Source: Thermoflexaceae bacterium | GTDB lineage: Bacteria > Chloroflexota > Dehalococcoidia > Tepidiformales > Tepidiformaceae | Assembly: GCA_015075555.1 (NCBI GenBank) | Contig: JABTUD010000002.1 | Coordinates: 682,001 to 746,000 of the forward strand | Direction of reading: 5' to 3' | DNA: 64,000 nucleotides | In this document: piece by piece, positions 44,411-52,791 of the stretch | Numbering within the stretch: position 1 is the first letter of the stretch | Layout: each line of letters opens with the position of its first letter | Notes under the pieces: model-generated | The model's database searches: none | What the model was told of the DNA's origin: nothing | What the model saw: only the letters and a program-made list of their open reading frames with translations | Position numbers and translations under genes: made by a program

Positions 44411-45090
44411 CGACGGAAGAGCCCGGAGCGGGAGGTCCCGGGGCGCGGGTTGATACCCGCACCGGGGGCCGCCTGCAACCGATTCGCCAGGGCGGGGGCC
44501 CACTGGCGGCGGCACCTCCGCCTGCGGGGCCTCCGCTGGCGCCGGCTGGCCCGGGCCTGCCCGGAGACTTCGAACCACCGCCTGGCGTACCGCGGGGCCG
44601 AAGCTCATATCTCGACCACTTGCCGGGCATCTACAGCGAGGACGACTTCCTCGGCCGGTTCCTGCTCATCTTCGAGAGCGTCCTTGGACCTGTTGAGCGA
44701 ACGGTCGGCAATCTGCACCACTACTTCGACCCGGCACTGACGCCGGAGGGTTTCCTCGACTGGCTGGGCTCATGGCTGGGCCTGGTGCTCGACGAACGCT
44801 GGCCGGAGGAGCGCCGTCGCGCGCTGGTTGGTGCCGCTGGCGAGCTCTACCGCTGGCGAGGCACTCGCAGGGGCCTGGCGCACTACATTCGCCTGTACAC
44901 AGGCATTGAACCAGAGATCACAGAACCGGCGCTGGCCGACGTGACTGCCGCGCGCAACCGCGCCTACACATTCACGGTCCGGCTGCGGCTCCCCCGCGGA
45001 ACAACGGTCGACCGCGAGGTCGTGGATGCGATCATTGACGCCGAGAAGCCTGCGTTTGCGGCGGCCACGCTCGAAGTCGTCGAAGAGTAA
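44407..45090 (+). CDS. Phage tail protein, gpI-like (TIGR02242, Afp12-like)
   Basis: A 227-aa baseplate protein and the last plus-strand gene of the island. After a Pro/Gly-rich N-terminal ~65 residues it shows SYLDHLPGIYSEDDFLGRFLLIFESVLGPVERTVGNLHHYFDP and LDWLGSWLGLVLDERWPEERRRALV, the TIGR02242 signature. In Afp/PVC particles this component normally links wedges to tail fibres, yet no fibre gene follows; instead a minus-strand FHA gene ends 12 bp away. Confidence 0.9.
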   Translation: MTTEEPGAGGPGARVDTRTGGRLQPIRQGGGPLAAAPPPAGPPLAPAGPGLPGDFEPPPGVPRGRSSYLDHLPGIYSEDDFLGRFLLIFESVLGPVERTVGNLHHYFDPALTPEGFLDWLGSWLGLVLDERWPEERRRALVGAAGELYRWRGTRRGLAHYIRLYTGIEPEITEPALADVTAARNRAYTFTVRLRLPRGTTVDREVVDAIIDAEKPAFAAATLEVVEE

Positions 45091-45102
45091 CGGCCACGAG
45101 AC

Positions 45103-46611
45103 CTACTTCGGCGAGAGCCACTTCTCGCCGCCGGCGGGGCGTCCTTCGGCGACCCAGCCCTCGCCCTGCCCGTCGTTTACGAACCACCAGAGGTAGGTGC
45201 CGTCGTTGGTGGGCCCATCGAGGATGCTCACCTCGGCGCCGTCACAGAGCCGCCGGAGGATGTTGTCGCCGGGCGCCGCGGGGTTGATGCCGGGGGATGA
45301 GCGCATCGCGAGGCAGTTGTCGTTGGTTGGCGGGTTCGGCGCCGAGTTGATCACGACGGCTTTGCCGCCCTTGTGGATGCCGGTAGGCGTGGGCGCCGCA
45401 GTGGGCGACTTGCCGGGAGTGGGGGTGCGGCCCGGCGTGGCAGTGGTGGTGGGGGCCGGCGTTGCATCGGGCGAAGGCCGGGCACTGCTCTCCTCTTGCG
45501 CAGGGCAGAGCGGCCAGCCGCCGCCGCAAACGCGCGTGTAGCCATAGCCGGCAGCGGCCACAGCGGCCACGACGAGAGCGGCCACGATGAGCCAGATCCA
45601 GGGCCCCAGCATCGATCGCGCGTCGAGAACCCCTTCGGCCGAGGCAGTTTGCTGACCGGCGAGAGCAGGCCGCGCTTCCACGCGGAAGGGCCGCGCCTCG
45701 GGCTTTCCAAGGAGACGCCGCCGGGCGGGGCGCACCCTGACCCGGGCGCCTGCACCTTCGCCGGGGCCCATCTCGAGAGCGTCCGGGGCAAACTCGAAAC
45801 GGAGCGCGGCAGGGTCATCGACGCCTGCAAGCGCGACGCCAACGGGGGCATTGCCGCCGTTGAAGGCAGTAAAGACGAAGTCCCGCCGGGAACGCTGCGG
45901 CCGGAGCTCGCAGCGCAGGTCATCGAACTCGACGATGGTGAAGCGGCCGAGGGCTCTGACTTCGACTCCTTCGACGCGCGAAACGACCGCGACCGAGAGC
46001 TGGTGGTCGCCGGCCAGCGACTCGGCCGCGCGCGGCGGAGTGATGACGACGGTGACCTCTTCGCGCGCGCCTGGGAGGAGGGAGAGCGCGGTCCGGCTTA
46101 CGCGCACCCAGCCCTGGGGAAGGTCTGGCACGGAGATGGTGAAGTCGTCGGCCACGGCGCCGCGGTTCTGGATAGAGACGGTGGCGGTGGTAGGGGAGCC
46201 CGCCGCAACGGGCGCGGTTGGCGAATGCACAGCCACGGCGACGGTCTGGCGCGTGGCACCCGCCTGTCCCGGCCCACCACCGGCCTGGGCGGGCGCGGAG
46301 GGAGCATCGAAGGCGCCGATGAACCACGCTTCGACATCGCCGAACCTGAGCTCCTGGCCGGGGAAGACCACCTGGGGGGAGTTGGGCTGAAGGCGCTGGG
46401 CGCCGGCAAAGGTCCCACTGGCAGAACCCAGGTCTTCGATGGTGACGCCGCCGGGGTCGATGACGAGGCGGGCGTGCCTGCGGGAAACGGAGACGTGATC
46501 GATGACGACGCGGTTGCCCTCGGCCCGGCCGATGAAGACGGTGGGCACGTCGATGGGGTACTCCCGGGTCTGTCCGTCGGGAGTGACCACGCGCAGCATT
46601 CCCAGGTCCAT
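45103..46611 (-). CDS. Membrane FHA protein with extracellular SH3-like domain (502 aa)
   Basis: This shares the architecture of the two other FHA proteins: FHA (residues ~15-95; VFIGRAEGNRVVI, SVSRRHARLVID, EDLGSASGT, with Ser replacing the usual Asn), an Ala/Pro linker, two Ig-like repeats and a membrane helix at about 338-360. The helix is followed by the juxtamembrane motif GYTRVCGGGWPLCP, a Pro/Thr linker and a final SH3b-like domain (AMRSSPGINP..LCDGAEVSIL, WWFVNDGQGEGWV). The outer domain may bind cell wall. The ATG at 46611 has GGAG upstream and aligns with both paralogues' N-termini. Confidence 0.85.
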   Translation of the reverse strand: MDLGMLRVVTPDGQTREYPIDVPTVFIGRAEGNRVVIDHVSVSRRHARLVIDPGGVTIEDLGSASGTFAGAQRLQPNSPQVVFPGQELRFGDVEAWFIGAFDAPSAPAQAGGGPGQAGATRQTVAVAVHSPTAPVAAGSPTTATVSIQNRGAVADDFTISVPDLPQGWVRVSRTALSLLPGAREEVTVVITPPRAAESLAGDHQLSVAVVSRVEGVEVRALGRFTIVEFDDLRCELRPQRSRRDFVFTAFNGGNAPVGVALAGVDDPAALRFEFAPDALEMGPGEGAGARVRVRPARRRLLGKPEARPFRVEARPALAGQQTASAEGVLDARSMLGPWIWLIVAALVVAAVAAAGYGYTRVCGGGWPLCPAQEESSARPSPDATPAPTTTATPGRTPTPGKSPTAAPTPTGIHKGGKAVVINSAPNPPTNDNCLAMRSSPGINPAAPGDNILRRLCDGAEVSILDGPTNDGTYLWWFVNDGQGEGWVAEGRPAGGEKWLSPK

Positions 46612-46659
46612 CAGCACTCCATGCGCGGTTTGATGCCGGGGTCGGCAGGTGCATGCCGA

Positions 46660-46665
46660 AGCATA
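46660..46665 (-). promoter_or_regulatory. Candidate -10 element for the FHA-SH3 gene
   Basis: On the minus strand GGGTATGCTTCGG is read, with TATGCT 48 bp before the start at 46611. It is within the gap between the two minus-strand FHA genes, suggesting separate transcription. Confidence 0.3.
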
Positions 46666-46706
46666 CCCGCGAGGTGGGCCGCCTGCCATGCCACGGAGAG
46701 GGAACC

Positions 46707-48728
46707 CTACTTCAGCTGGGACGCCGAGACGGCTATCTCGAAGAGCTGCAGGAGCGCGGCCCCTTTCCGATCGCCGCCCGTCACCGTCCCGCGGGAGGCA
46801 AGGACAAGCTGATAGTCGTGCTTGTTGTCGGGGAAGGTGATGCTTGCCGCAAATGTTTGCCGGCCATCGACGGCTGGCTTGGAGCCGGCGGAGAAGGTCT
46901 TGACCAACTCACCCAGGCACTGGTCAGCGACGCTGCATCCCGCTTTCTTCGAAAAGAGCAGCACCTCCATCTTTTCGAGCTTGAAATCGGCAGATACGCG
47001 GACCGTCCAGTTCGCCGTGGCCTTGAACCCCGAAGAGAAGGAGAGCGTGGGTTCCTTGCCGGAGGCTGCCCAGTACCCGGAGATCGACTCGCCGTTCTCG
47101 ATGGCGGCGTAGGCCTGCCGGCCATCCTCGCTCTGGACCTGCACGTTGAACCCGGCGGGGAAGCTGTAGGTCGGCATGGAGATGGTGTGCAGCGTGCCCG
47201 GCTTCTCGCTGCTTTCCGGGGGCGGAACGGGAACGGATGTGCCTCTCCCAATGCTGGCGGGCCGGTAGACCGAGACGGTGGCGGAGGAGGGGATGTCGGT
47301 CGCAATTCGCAGGCTCACGAGGCCCGTCCCGGCATGGTCCGCCACAATCCAGTCGATCTTCGGCGGGCCGACGCTGGGCGGCTTCGTAGCTGAGCTGGCG
47401 GTGGATGGCGAAGCCGGGGGTGCGGTCTCGCCCGGGGCGGGCGAGGAGGGCGGCGACCCGCCGGGCGAGGGGGAAGGCAGCGGTGTGCCGACTGACCCAC
47501 CCTGCTGCCCGCCGGGCGAGGGGGAACTCCCGGCCCCGGGGGTGGCGTCGCCGCCGGATGCGGGCACGCTGGCCTCATCTCCGCCCGGGCAGAGCGGCCA
47601 GCCTGACTCGCACACGCGGGTGTAACCGAAGCCGCCGCCAACCAGCGCCGCGACCAGCAATACCAGCAGCGCGGGGCGTTTCCATGGCTCCAGGGGGGGC
47701 TTGCGCATCAGCTGGCCGTTGACCACTGCTTTCTGTGACCCGGGCGCCTGCCCGGTGGGTGTGGCCTCGACGCGGAAGGGATGCACGGAAGGCGGCCCGA
47801 ACAGTTTTCGCGACTTCAGGGAAGCCTGGAATGGGAGCGCGCGCGCCTCGCCGGCGGGAACCTGAACAGAGGCCGCGGGGAACGAGAAGTCGAGCGCGTC
47901 CTCGTCGTCCACTGCGCCGAGGCGCAGATCGAGTGGGGAGTTGCCGCGGTTCTCGAGCACAAGCCGGAAGTGCCGCTCGGCGCGGACGGGCTCAAGCCGC
48001 GCTTCGAGGCTGCCGAAGGGCAGCACTGAGAGCTTCCCAAGGGCCCGGACTTCGGCGCCGTGCTGGCGCGAGGTGACGGCCACCCAGAACTCGTGCTCAC
48101 CGGCGCGGACGCCCGTCGCCCGCGGGGGTTCGATGGTGATGGTCACGTCTTCGCGGGCGCCCGGGAGCAGCGACACCTGTGGCCGGGAAACGCGGACCCA
48201 CTCCGGGGGGATGCCGCCCACGGAGATGCTCAGCTCATCGACGGTCGTGCCGCGATTCTGCACCAGGACGGTCGCAGCGGTGGCGGCGCCGGGTGCGACC
48301 GGTCCCGATGGCCCGGTGAGCGTGAGTCCTACTGCCTGGTGGGTAGAGGGTGTGGGCGCCGTGGCCTGGGGTGCGGGGGACGGGGCGCCGGGTGGTGCGA
48401 CGACGGGCCGGGGCGAGGAGACAGACGCAAGGGGAGTGAAGACTGCACCAGCGTCGCCGAACTGGATCGTCTGGCCAGGTTCGGCGAGGGCGGCCTGGTT
48501 CGCGGCGAGCCGTGCCCCGCCAACGTAGGTACCATTCGCCGACCCGAGGTCCTCGACCATGAGGCGGCCAGACTCGATGGTGAGCCGCGCATGGCGCCGG
48601 GAGATGGAGGGATGGTCGATAACGATGCGGTTGGTATCGGCGCGGCCGACGAACACCGAGGGCGAGTCGATGACATGTTCCCGGACCTGGCCATCCGGGG
48701 TGGCGACCCGAAGTGTCCCGTACTCCAA
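46707..48728 (-). CDS. Membrane FHA protein with uncharacterised extracellular beta domain (673 aa)
   Basis: Same layout as its neighbour: a canonical FHA (VFVGRADTNRIVI, SISRRHARLTIE, EDLGSANGTYVGG; Asn present), Ig-like repeats, a membrane helix at about 352-370 and the shared motif GYTRVCESGWPLCP. A Ser/Pro/Gly linker and a ~220-residue beta-rich outer region of unknown family follow (DWIVADHAGTGLVSLRIATD, MEVLLFSKKAGCSVADQC). It is probably a receptor-like protein linking an outside signal to a cytosolic phosphothreonine partner. No Ser/Thr kinase gene lies in the window. A GCTATCCT element lies 38 bp upstream. Confidence 0.82.
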   Translation of the reverse strand: MEYGTLRVATPDGQVREHVIDSPSVFVGRADTNRIVIDHPSISRRHARLTIESGRLMVEDLGSANGTYVGGARLAANQAALAEPGQTIQFGDAGAVFTPLASVSSPRPVVAPPGAPSPAPQATAPTPSTHQAVGLTLTGPSGPVAPGAATAATVLVQNRGTTVDELSISVGGIPPEWVRVSRPQVSLLPGAREDVTITIEPPRATGVRAGEHEFWVAVTSRQHGAEVRALGKLSVLPFGSLEARLEPVRAERHFRLVLENRGNSPLDLRLGAVDDEDALDFSFPAASVQVPAGEARALPFQASLKSRKLFGPPSVHPFRVEATPTGQAPGSQKAVVNGQLMRKPPLEPWKRPALLVLLVAALVGGGFGYTRVCESGWPLCPGGDEASVPASGGDATPGAGSSPSPGGQQGGSVGTPLPSPSPGGSPPSSPAPGETAPPASPSTASSATKPPSVGPPKIDWIVADHAGTGLVSLRIATDIPSSATVSVYRPASIGRGTSVPVPPPESSEKPGTLHTISMPTYSFPAGFNVQVQSEDGRQAYAAIENGESISGYWAASGKEPTLSFSSGFKATANWTVRVSADFKLEKMEVLLFSKKAGCSVADQCLGELVKTFSAGSKPAVDGRQTFAASITFPDNKHDYQLVLASRGTVTGGDRKGAALLQLFEIAVSASQLK

Positions 48729-48765
48729 TCATCGCCCCCTGCGCCGCTCGTTCAGCGCTGTTGGA

Positions 48766-48773
48766 AGGATAGC
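48766..48773 (-). promoter_or_regulatory. Candidate -10 element for the 673-aa FHA gene
   Basis: On the minus strand GCTATCCT ends 37 bp before the ATG at 48728, identical to the string before the FHA-peptidase gene at 26999. This suggests shared expression of FHA genes on both sides of the eCIS. Confidence 0.42.
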
Positions 48774-48791
48774 GGGATGGGGGCGCGTCAG

Positions 48792-49250
48792 CTACCCGGC
48801 ATCGACCCGCTGCGGCTTCTCCATGATGGCCAGGCGTTCGAGGTTAGGGCGTTCGCCCTCATCGACGGGGCCGGCGTTGAACCATGCGTCGAGGATGGGA
48901 GGCAGGTCTTCCGGGTGGGTCCGGGCAAGGGCGAGGCAGAGCACATTTGCGTCGTTCCAGCGCCGGGCGCCGAGGGCGATGGCGGCATCGGCGCAGAGGG
49001 CAGCGCGGGCCCCCGGCACCTTGTTCGCGGCGATAGAGACACCCGTGCCTGTGTGACAGCAGGCGATGCCGGTAACGGCGCGCCCGCAGACCACGTCGAG
49101 GGCGACAAGCTCACCCACGCGGGCCCATTCTTCGCCAGTACCGGCCACCGCGCCGTGGAGCGACAGCTCATACCCGCGGCGCCGGAGCTCGGCAAGAAGC
49201 GCATCGGTGACGGGCGTTCGCTCATCGGACCCGAGGGAGACTTTCGGCAC
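48792..49250 (-). CDS. rpiB: RpiB/LacA-type sugar-phosphate isomerase
   Basis: A 152-aa ribose-5-phosphate isomerase B-like protein interconverting ribose 5-phosphate and ribulose 5-phosphate. CCHTGTGVSIAANKVPGARAALC contains the catalytic Cys and the anion-binding GTG loop, and RWNDANVLCLA is the second conserved block. The N-terminal motif GSDERTP deviates from the usual GSDHAG, so the His used in ring opening may be lacking and activity on the standard substrate is not certain. It marks the return to metabolic genes right of the eCIS island. Confidence 0.82.
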   Translation of the reverse strand: MPKVSLGSDERTPVTDALLAELRRRGYELSLHGAVAGTGEEWARVGELVALDVVCGRAVTGIACCHTGTGVSIAANKVPGARAALCADAAIALGARRWNDANVLCLALARTHPEDLPPILDAWFNAGPVDEGERPNLERLAIMEKPQRVDAG

Positions 49251-49288
49251 GGCGGGATGTTAGCAGACAGAAAGGCCGCCCGGCTGGA

Positions 49289-50182
49289 TCAGGGGTGGAT
49301 TACGTTGGCGGGGTTGGGCTGGCGCTCGCTGGGTCCGCGGCTGTAATCACCGAAGGGCCCATCGCGTTCGGAGACGGCGGCGCCAACGCCTCGCTCGCCA
49401 GCCATCTCGATGAAGCGCAGGGCATCGGGCGTGTTTCGCAGGAACCCATCGAGCAGGGGCCCCAACGACTGGGTGCTCGCGAGTCCCATATTCTCGTACG
49501 CCTGGTTGACGATGAGCTTCATTGCGGCGAGCTGGGAAAGGGGCACGCCCGCCAGGCTCTCTGCCAGGTCTTTCACGGTAGATTCCAGCTCAGCAAACGG
49601 CACCGCCTGGTTGATGAGCCCACAATCGGCGGCTTCCCGGCCTGAGAGCGGCCTCCCGGTGAGGGCGTGCCACTTCGCCTTCGTGAGCCCCAACCGGTAG
49701 AGCCACATGCCGGAAAGGTAGCAGCCCCACATTCGCGAGTAGGGCGTGCCGATCTGGGCATCTTCGGACGCGATCACGAGGTCGGCGCAGAGGGCCATGT
49801 CGGAGCCACCACCGACGCACCACCCGTGCACCTGGGCGATGGTCGGCTTGGGGCTGCGCCAGAGACTCATGAACTTCGGAACGGGCGCGGCGAAGGCGCT
49901 TGTGGCGGCGATCATGTCCTTACCCGGGTCCCACCGGCCATCGGTGTAGAGGACGTCTTTGAATGCGCTGAAGTCGTTGGAGAAGTCGAACCCGGCGCAG
50001 AAGCTCCGCCCGGCGCCGCGCAGGACGATGACCTTCACGTTGGGGTCGTGGTTAGCCCGGATGACGGCTTTTTCGAGTTCCTCGGGCAGCGGTGGAACGA
50101 TGGTGTTCAGCCTTTCGGCCCGGTTGAGGGTGATCGTCGCGATTGCGCCCCCGGCCTCGTACAGGATCGTCTCGTATTCCAA
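49289..50182 (-). CDS. Enoyl-CoA hydratase/isomerase family protein
   Basis: A 297-aa crotonase-fold protein. LRGAGRSFCAGFDFSNDF forms the first oxyanion-hole segment and HGWCVGGGSDMALCADLVIASEDAQIG the second. It would act on an acyl-CoA by hydration, isomerisation or hydrolysis; Glu placement cannot be settled by eye. The start is TTG at 50182: on the minus strand GAGGAGGAA lies 8 bp before it, and MEYETILYEAGGAIATITLNRAERLN is the family N-terminus. The longer frame to 50278 lacks such support. It is divergent from the SDR-mutase operon. Confidence 0.88.
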   Translation of the reverse strand: MEYETILYEAGGAIATITLNRAERLNTIVPPLPEELEKAVIRANHDPNVKVIVLRGAGRSFCAGFDFSNDFSAFKDVLYTDGRWDPGKDMIAATSAFAAPVPKFMSLWRSPKPTIAQVHGWCVGGGSDMALCADLVIASEDAQIGTPYSRMWGCYLSGMWLYRLGLTKAKWHALTGRPLSGREAADCGLINQAVPFAELESTVKDLAESLAGVPLSQLAAMKLIVNQAYENMGLASTQSLGPLLDGFLRNTPDALRFIEMAGERGVGAAVSERDGPFGDYSRGPSERQPNPANVIHP

Positions 50183-50253
50183 ATCGTGTTCCTCCTCGCC
50201 GGTGGCCGCGCTCCCCGGCGGCGCAACGATAGTGCGGATGATTGACGAAGCAA

Positions 50254-50265
50254 AGTCAGTTGACT
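50254..50265. promoter_or_regulatory. Small palindrome in the divergent promoter region
   Basis: AGTCA-GT-TGACT is a 5+5 bp inverted repeat in the 159-bp gap between the divergent hydratase and SDR genes. It could be a half-size operator for a local regulator. On the minus strand a TATCGT hexamer (50226-50231) lies 44 bp before the TTG start. Confidence 0.25.
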
Positions 50266-50341
50266 GTAATGCCGCCATGATAAGCTGGACGGCAGACGGT
50301 TGCGCCTCTTACCTCCGCCAATACGCAGCCGGAGTCTGCCT

Positions 50342-51154
50342 ATGAGGAGCCCCGCTCACCCCCTCGATCTCACGGGCCGCGTGGCGCTCATCACGGGCGC
50401 GGCGCGGGGCATCGGGCGGGTGACGGCGCGCCGGCTGGCCGAACTGGGGGCTACGGTCGTGCTGGCGGACGTGCTGCCCGAAGTAGAGGCGGCGGCCGAG
50501 GCGCTGCGGGCCGATGGCCATTCCGCGCAGGCCGCCTGCTTCGATGTAGCAGACCCGGAAGCTGTCCGGGCGGGCGTGGCCGGTCTCCGGGACACCGCAG
50601 GGGAGATTGACGTCCTTGTGAGCAATGCAGCGATCGTTGCGAACATCGCCCCGGTCGCCCGCATGACGCATGCCTCATGGGAGCGGGAACTCGCCATCAA
50701 CCTCACGGGCGCCTTCAACATGGTCCAGGCGGTGATCGGTCCTATGGTTGAGCGGCGGTGGGGGCGGATCATCGTCATCTCGTCGGGCGCGGCGCAGGGC
50801 GGACTGCACAACCAGGCGGCCTACGCGGCGAGCAAGGCCGGCCTGCTGGGGCTCGTGAAGACAGTGACCCTGGAGCACGCGCGCCACGGGATCTCGTGTA
50901 ACGCCGTGCTCCCGGGCATGATAGAGACGGAGAATGTGCGCGCCATGCCTGGCGAGATTCGCGAGGCCGCCGCCGGGCAGACTCCCGCGCGCCGCCTCGG
51001 CCGGATGGAGGAGGTGGCGCACCTGGTGGCATTCCTGGCGAGCGAGGAGGCGGGCTTCCTCAACGGCGCGGAGATCAACATCGATGGCGGGCTGCGGCTG
51101 GGGGGCCTGGCGCTTGGCAGCCGCAGGGAACTCGCCCAGAGGGGGAAGACATGA
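50342..51154 (+). CDS. Short-chain dehydrogenase/reductase (FabG-like)
   Basis: A 270-aa classical SDR. GAARGIGRVTARRLAELGATVVLADV is the NAD(P)-binding segment, the Asp after VVLA hinting at NAD preference. SNAA is the NNAG equivalent, with SSGAA and YAASK supplying the catalytic Ser, Tyr and Lys. It is the first gene of an operon with the B12 mutase subunits, overlapping the next start by four bases (ATGA), so it probably acts on a hydroxyacyl-CoA of the same pathway. The start at 50342 has GGAG 8 bp upstream. Confidence 0.9.
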   Translation: MRSPAHPLDLTGRVALITGAARGIGRVTARRLAELGATVVLADVLPEVEAAAEALRADGHSAQAACFDVADPEAVRAGVAGLRDTAGEIDVLVSNAAIVANIAPVARMTHASWERELAINLTGAFNMVQAVIGPMVERRWGRIIVISSGAAQGGLHNQAAYAASKAGLLGLVKTVTLEHARHGISCNAVLPGMIETENVRAMPGEIREAAAGQTPARRLGRMEEVAHLVAFLASEEAGFLNGAEINIDGGLRLGGLALGSRRELAQRGKT

Positions 51155-52791
51155 GCACCGAAAACGGCAAGGAAGCTGTCCTTCAGACGGAGTCACGCAT
51201 TCCGCTTCGGCCGCTGTATGGTCCGGCCGATGGCGCCGGGAAGAGCTATGACACGGAGCTGGGGGACCCGGGCAGCTTCCCGTTTACGCGGGGGACGCGC
51301 CCGGCGGGAACGCGCCGAGGCTGGATTCACCGCGAGCTTTCCGGAGAAGGGGACCCCCGGCGCTCCAACGAGCAGTTCAAGTACCTGCTTGGCCTGGGCC
51401 AGATGGGCCTGGACGTGATCGGCGATACAGCGACGATGGGGCTGCTCGACCCCGACCACCCGTTTGCCCGCCACGCGGTGGGCACACAGGGGGTCTCGGT
51501 GTGCTGCCTGGATGATTTCCGTGAGCTGTACCGGGACATCCCGCTTGACCAGGTGACACTCTCCCATTCGCTCCCGGCGGCCTTCACGGTGGCCGGGCTC
51601 TACTCCGTCGCCAGCGAGCGAGGGGTTTCGCCGGCGGCGATGCGGGGATCGGTGATCCAGTCGCCCTTCTTCTGCGAGGACTGCGGTTACGCGGTTCACA
51701 TGCCGTTCCGGCTGCGCCTGCGCCTGGCGGCCGACTCGATCGAGTTCTCATCGCGGGAGATGCCGAAGTTCCACACGTTCCTCGAGGACACGTACTACAT
51801 CAGCGAGAACGGGATTGACGCGGTGGAGGAGATGGCGCTCGGCTTCATCGAGGTCCGCGGGCTCATCCGGGAGCTGCTGGCACGTGGGCTCGACATCGAC
51901 TCATTTGGGCCACGCATCGCGATCCTCGTCAACTGCCGGATGGACTTCTTCGAGGAGATAGCGAAGATACGGGCGACGCGCCGCCTGTTCGCGCGCATGA
52001 TGCGGGACGAGTTCGGGGCGAAGGATCCCCGCTCTTGGGCGGTGAACATCTCCGTGCACACGTCGGGGCTTTCGCTCACGGCCCAGCAGCCAGTGAACAA
52101 CATCGTGCGCGGCGCGGTGCAGGCGCTGGCGATGGCCTGCGCGGGGGTGCAGGCGCTGGAGGTGTCAACGTTCGATGAGGCGTTCCGGACGCCGAGCCCC
52201 GAGGCGCACATCGTCGGCCTGCGCACGCAGCAGGTGGTGGAGCTGGAATCGCGGGTCACCCAGGTTGCCGACCCCATGGGCGGCTCCTACTTTGTGGAGT
52301 CGCTCACTGACGAGCTGGAGCGGCGCATCGGGGAGATGATCGGCAACATCGAAGCGATGGGCGACCCGGCGCAGCTGGCTGACAGGGGATTCTTCAGGCG
52401 GATGTTCGACGAGGCAACGGAACGGCACTCGCAGGGGTTGATCGACGGGACGCTGGCGAAGGTCGGTGTCAACGTCCATGCCGTAGCCGAGGAGGAGGAC
52501 ACGCTCCTTCGCGATGTGGCGGAGCGCAAGTTTGAGCCTTCGCGGGAACGTATCGAATGGATGGCGGCCTACCGGGCGGGGCGCGATGCACGGGCGGTTG
52601 AGGAGGCCTTGCGCGCGCTGTACGAGGCCGGGCTCGATCCCAGGCGGAGTCTGATGCCTCCGATCATCGCCGGGACACGGGCGGGAGCGACGAACGGCGA
52701 GATGGCCGGTGTGCTGCGCATGGCCTATGGCCGCCCGGCCGACCCATTTGGCGTACTGCCCGACCCGATCGCGGTGGAAGCGCGCGCATGA
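51151..52791 (+). CDS. B12-dependent acyl-CoA mutase, large subunit, divergent active site
   Basis: A 546-aa TIM-barrel subunit of the methylmalonyl-CoA mutase family without its own B12 domain. FPFTRG at the N-terminus and later IDSFGPRIAIL, FFEEIAKIRATRRLF, HTSGLSL, PVNNIVRGAVQALA and DPMGGSYFVESLTDEL are conserved. The YRxRxWTxRQYAGF substrate loop of classical mutases is missing, and MPKFHTFLEDTYY aligns residue by residue with MPKFNSISISGYH, putting Tyr216 where the catalytic His (His244 of the bacterial enzyme) sits. I infer a carbon-skeleton mutase for a different acyl-CoA, not methylmalonyl-CoA. It overlaps both neighbours by four bases. Confidence 0.87.
   Translation: MSTENGKEAVLQTESRIPLRPLYGPADGAGKSYDTELGDPGSFPFTRGTRPAGTRRGWIHRELSGEGDPRRSNEQFKYLLGLGQMGLDVIGDTATMGLLDPDHPFARHAVGTQGVSVCCLDDFRELYRDIPLDQVTLSHSLPAAFTVAGLYSVASERGVSPAAMRGSVIQSPFFCEDCGYAVHMPFRLRLRLAADSIEFSSREMPKFHTFLEDTYYISENGIDAVEEMALGFIEVRGLIRELLARGLDIDSFGPRIAILVNCRMDFFEEIAKIRATRRLFARMMRDEFGAKDPRSWAVNISVHTSGLSLTAQQPVNNIVRGAVQALAMACAGVQALEVSTFDEAFRTPSPEAHIVGLRTQQVVELESRVTQVADPMGGSYFVESLTDELERRIGEMIGNIEAMGDPAQLADRGFFRRMFDEATERHSQGLIDGTLAKVGVNVHAVAEEEDTLLRDVAERKFEPSRERIEWMAAYRAGRDARAVEEALRALYEAGLDPRRSLMPPIIAGTRAGATNGEMAGVLRMAYGRPADPFGVLPDPIAVEARA

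Noticed and set aside
50260-50286. TTGACT with a downstream TAAGCT as a sigma70-type promoter for the SDR gene
   Set aside because: The spacer is 15 bp and the -10 is poor; it does not match the TAnnnT pattern and spacing seen elsewhere strongly enough to call.
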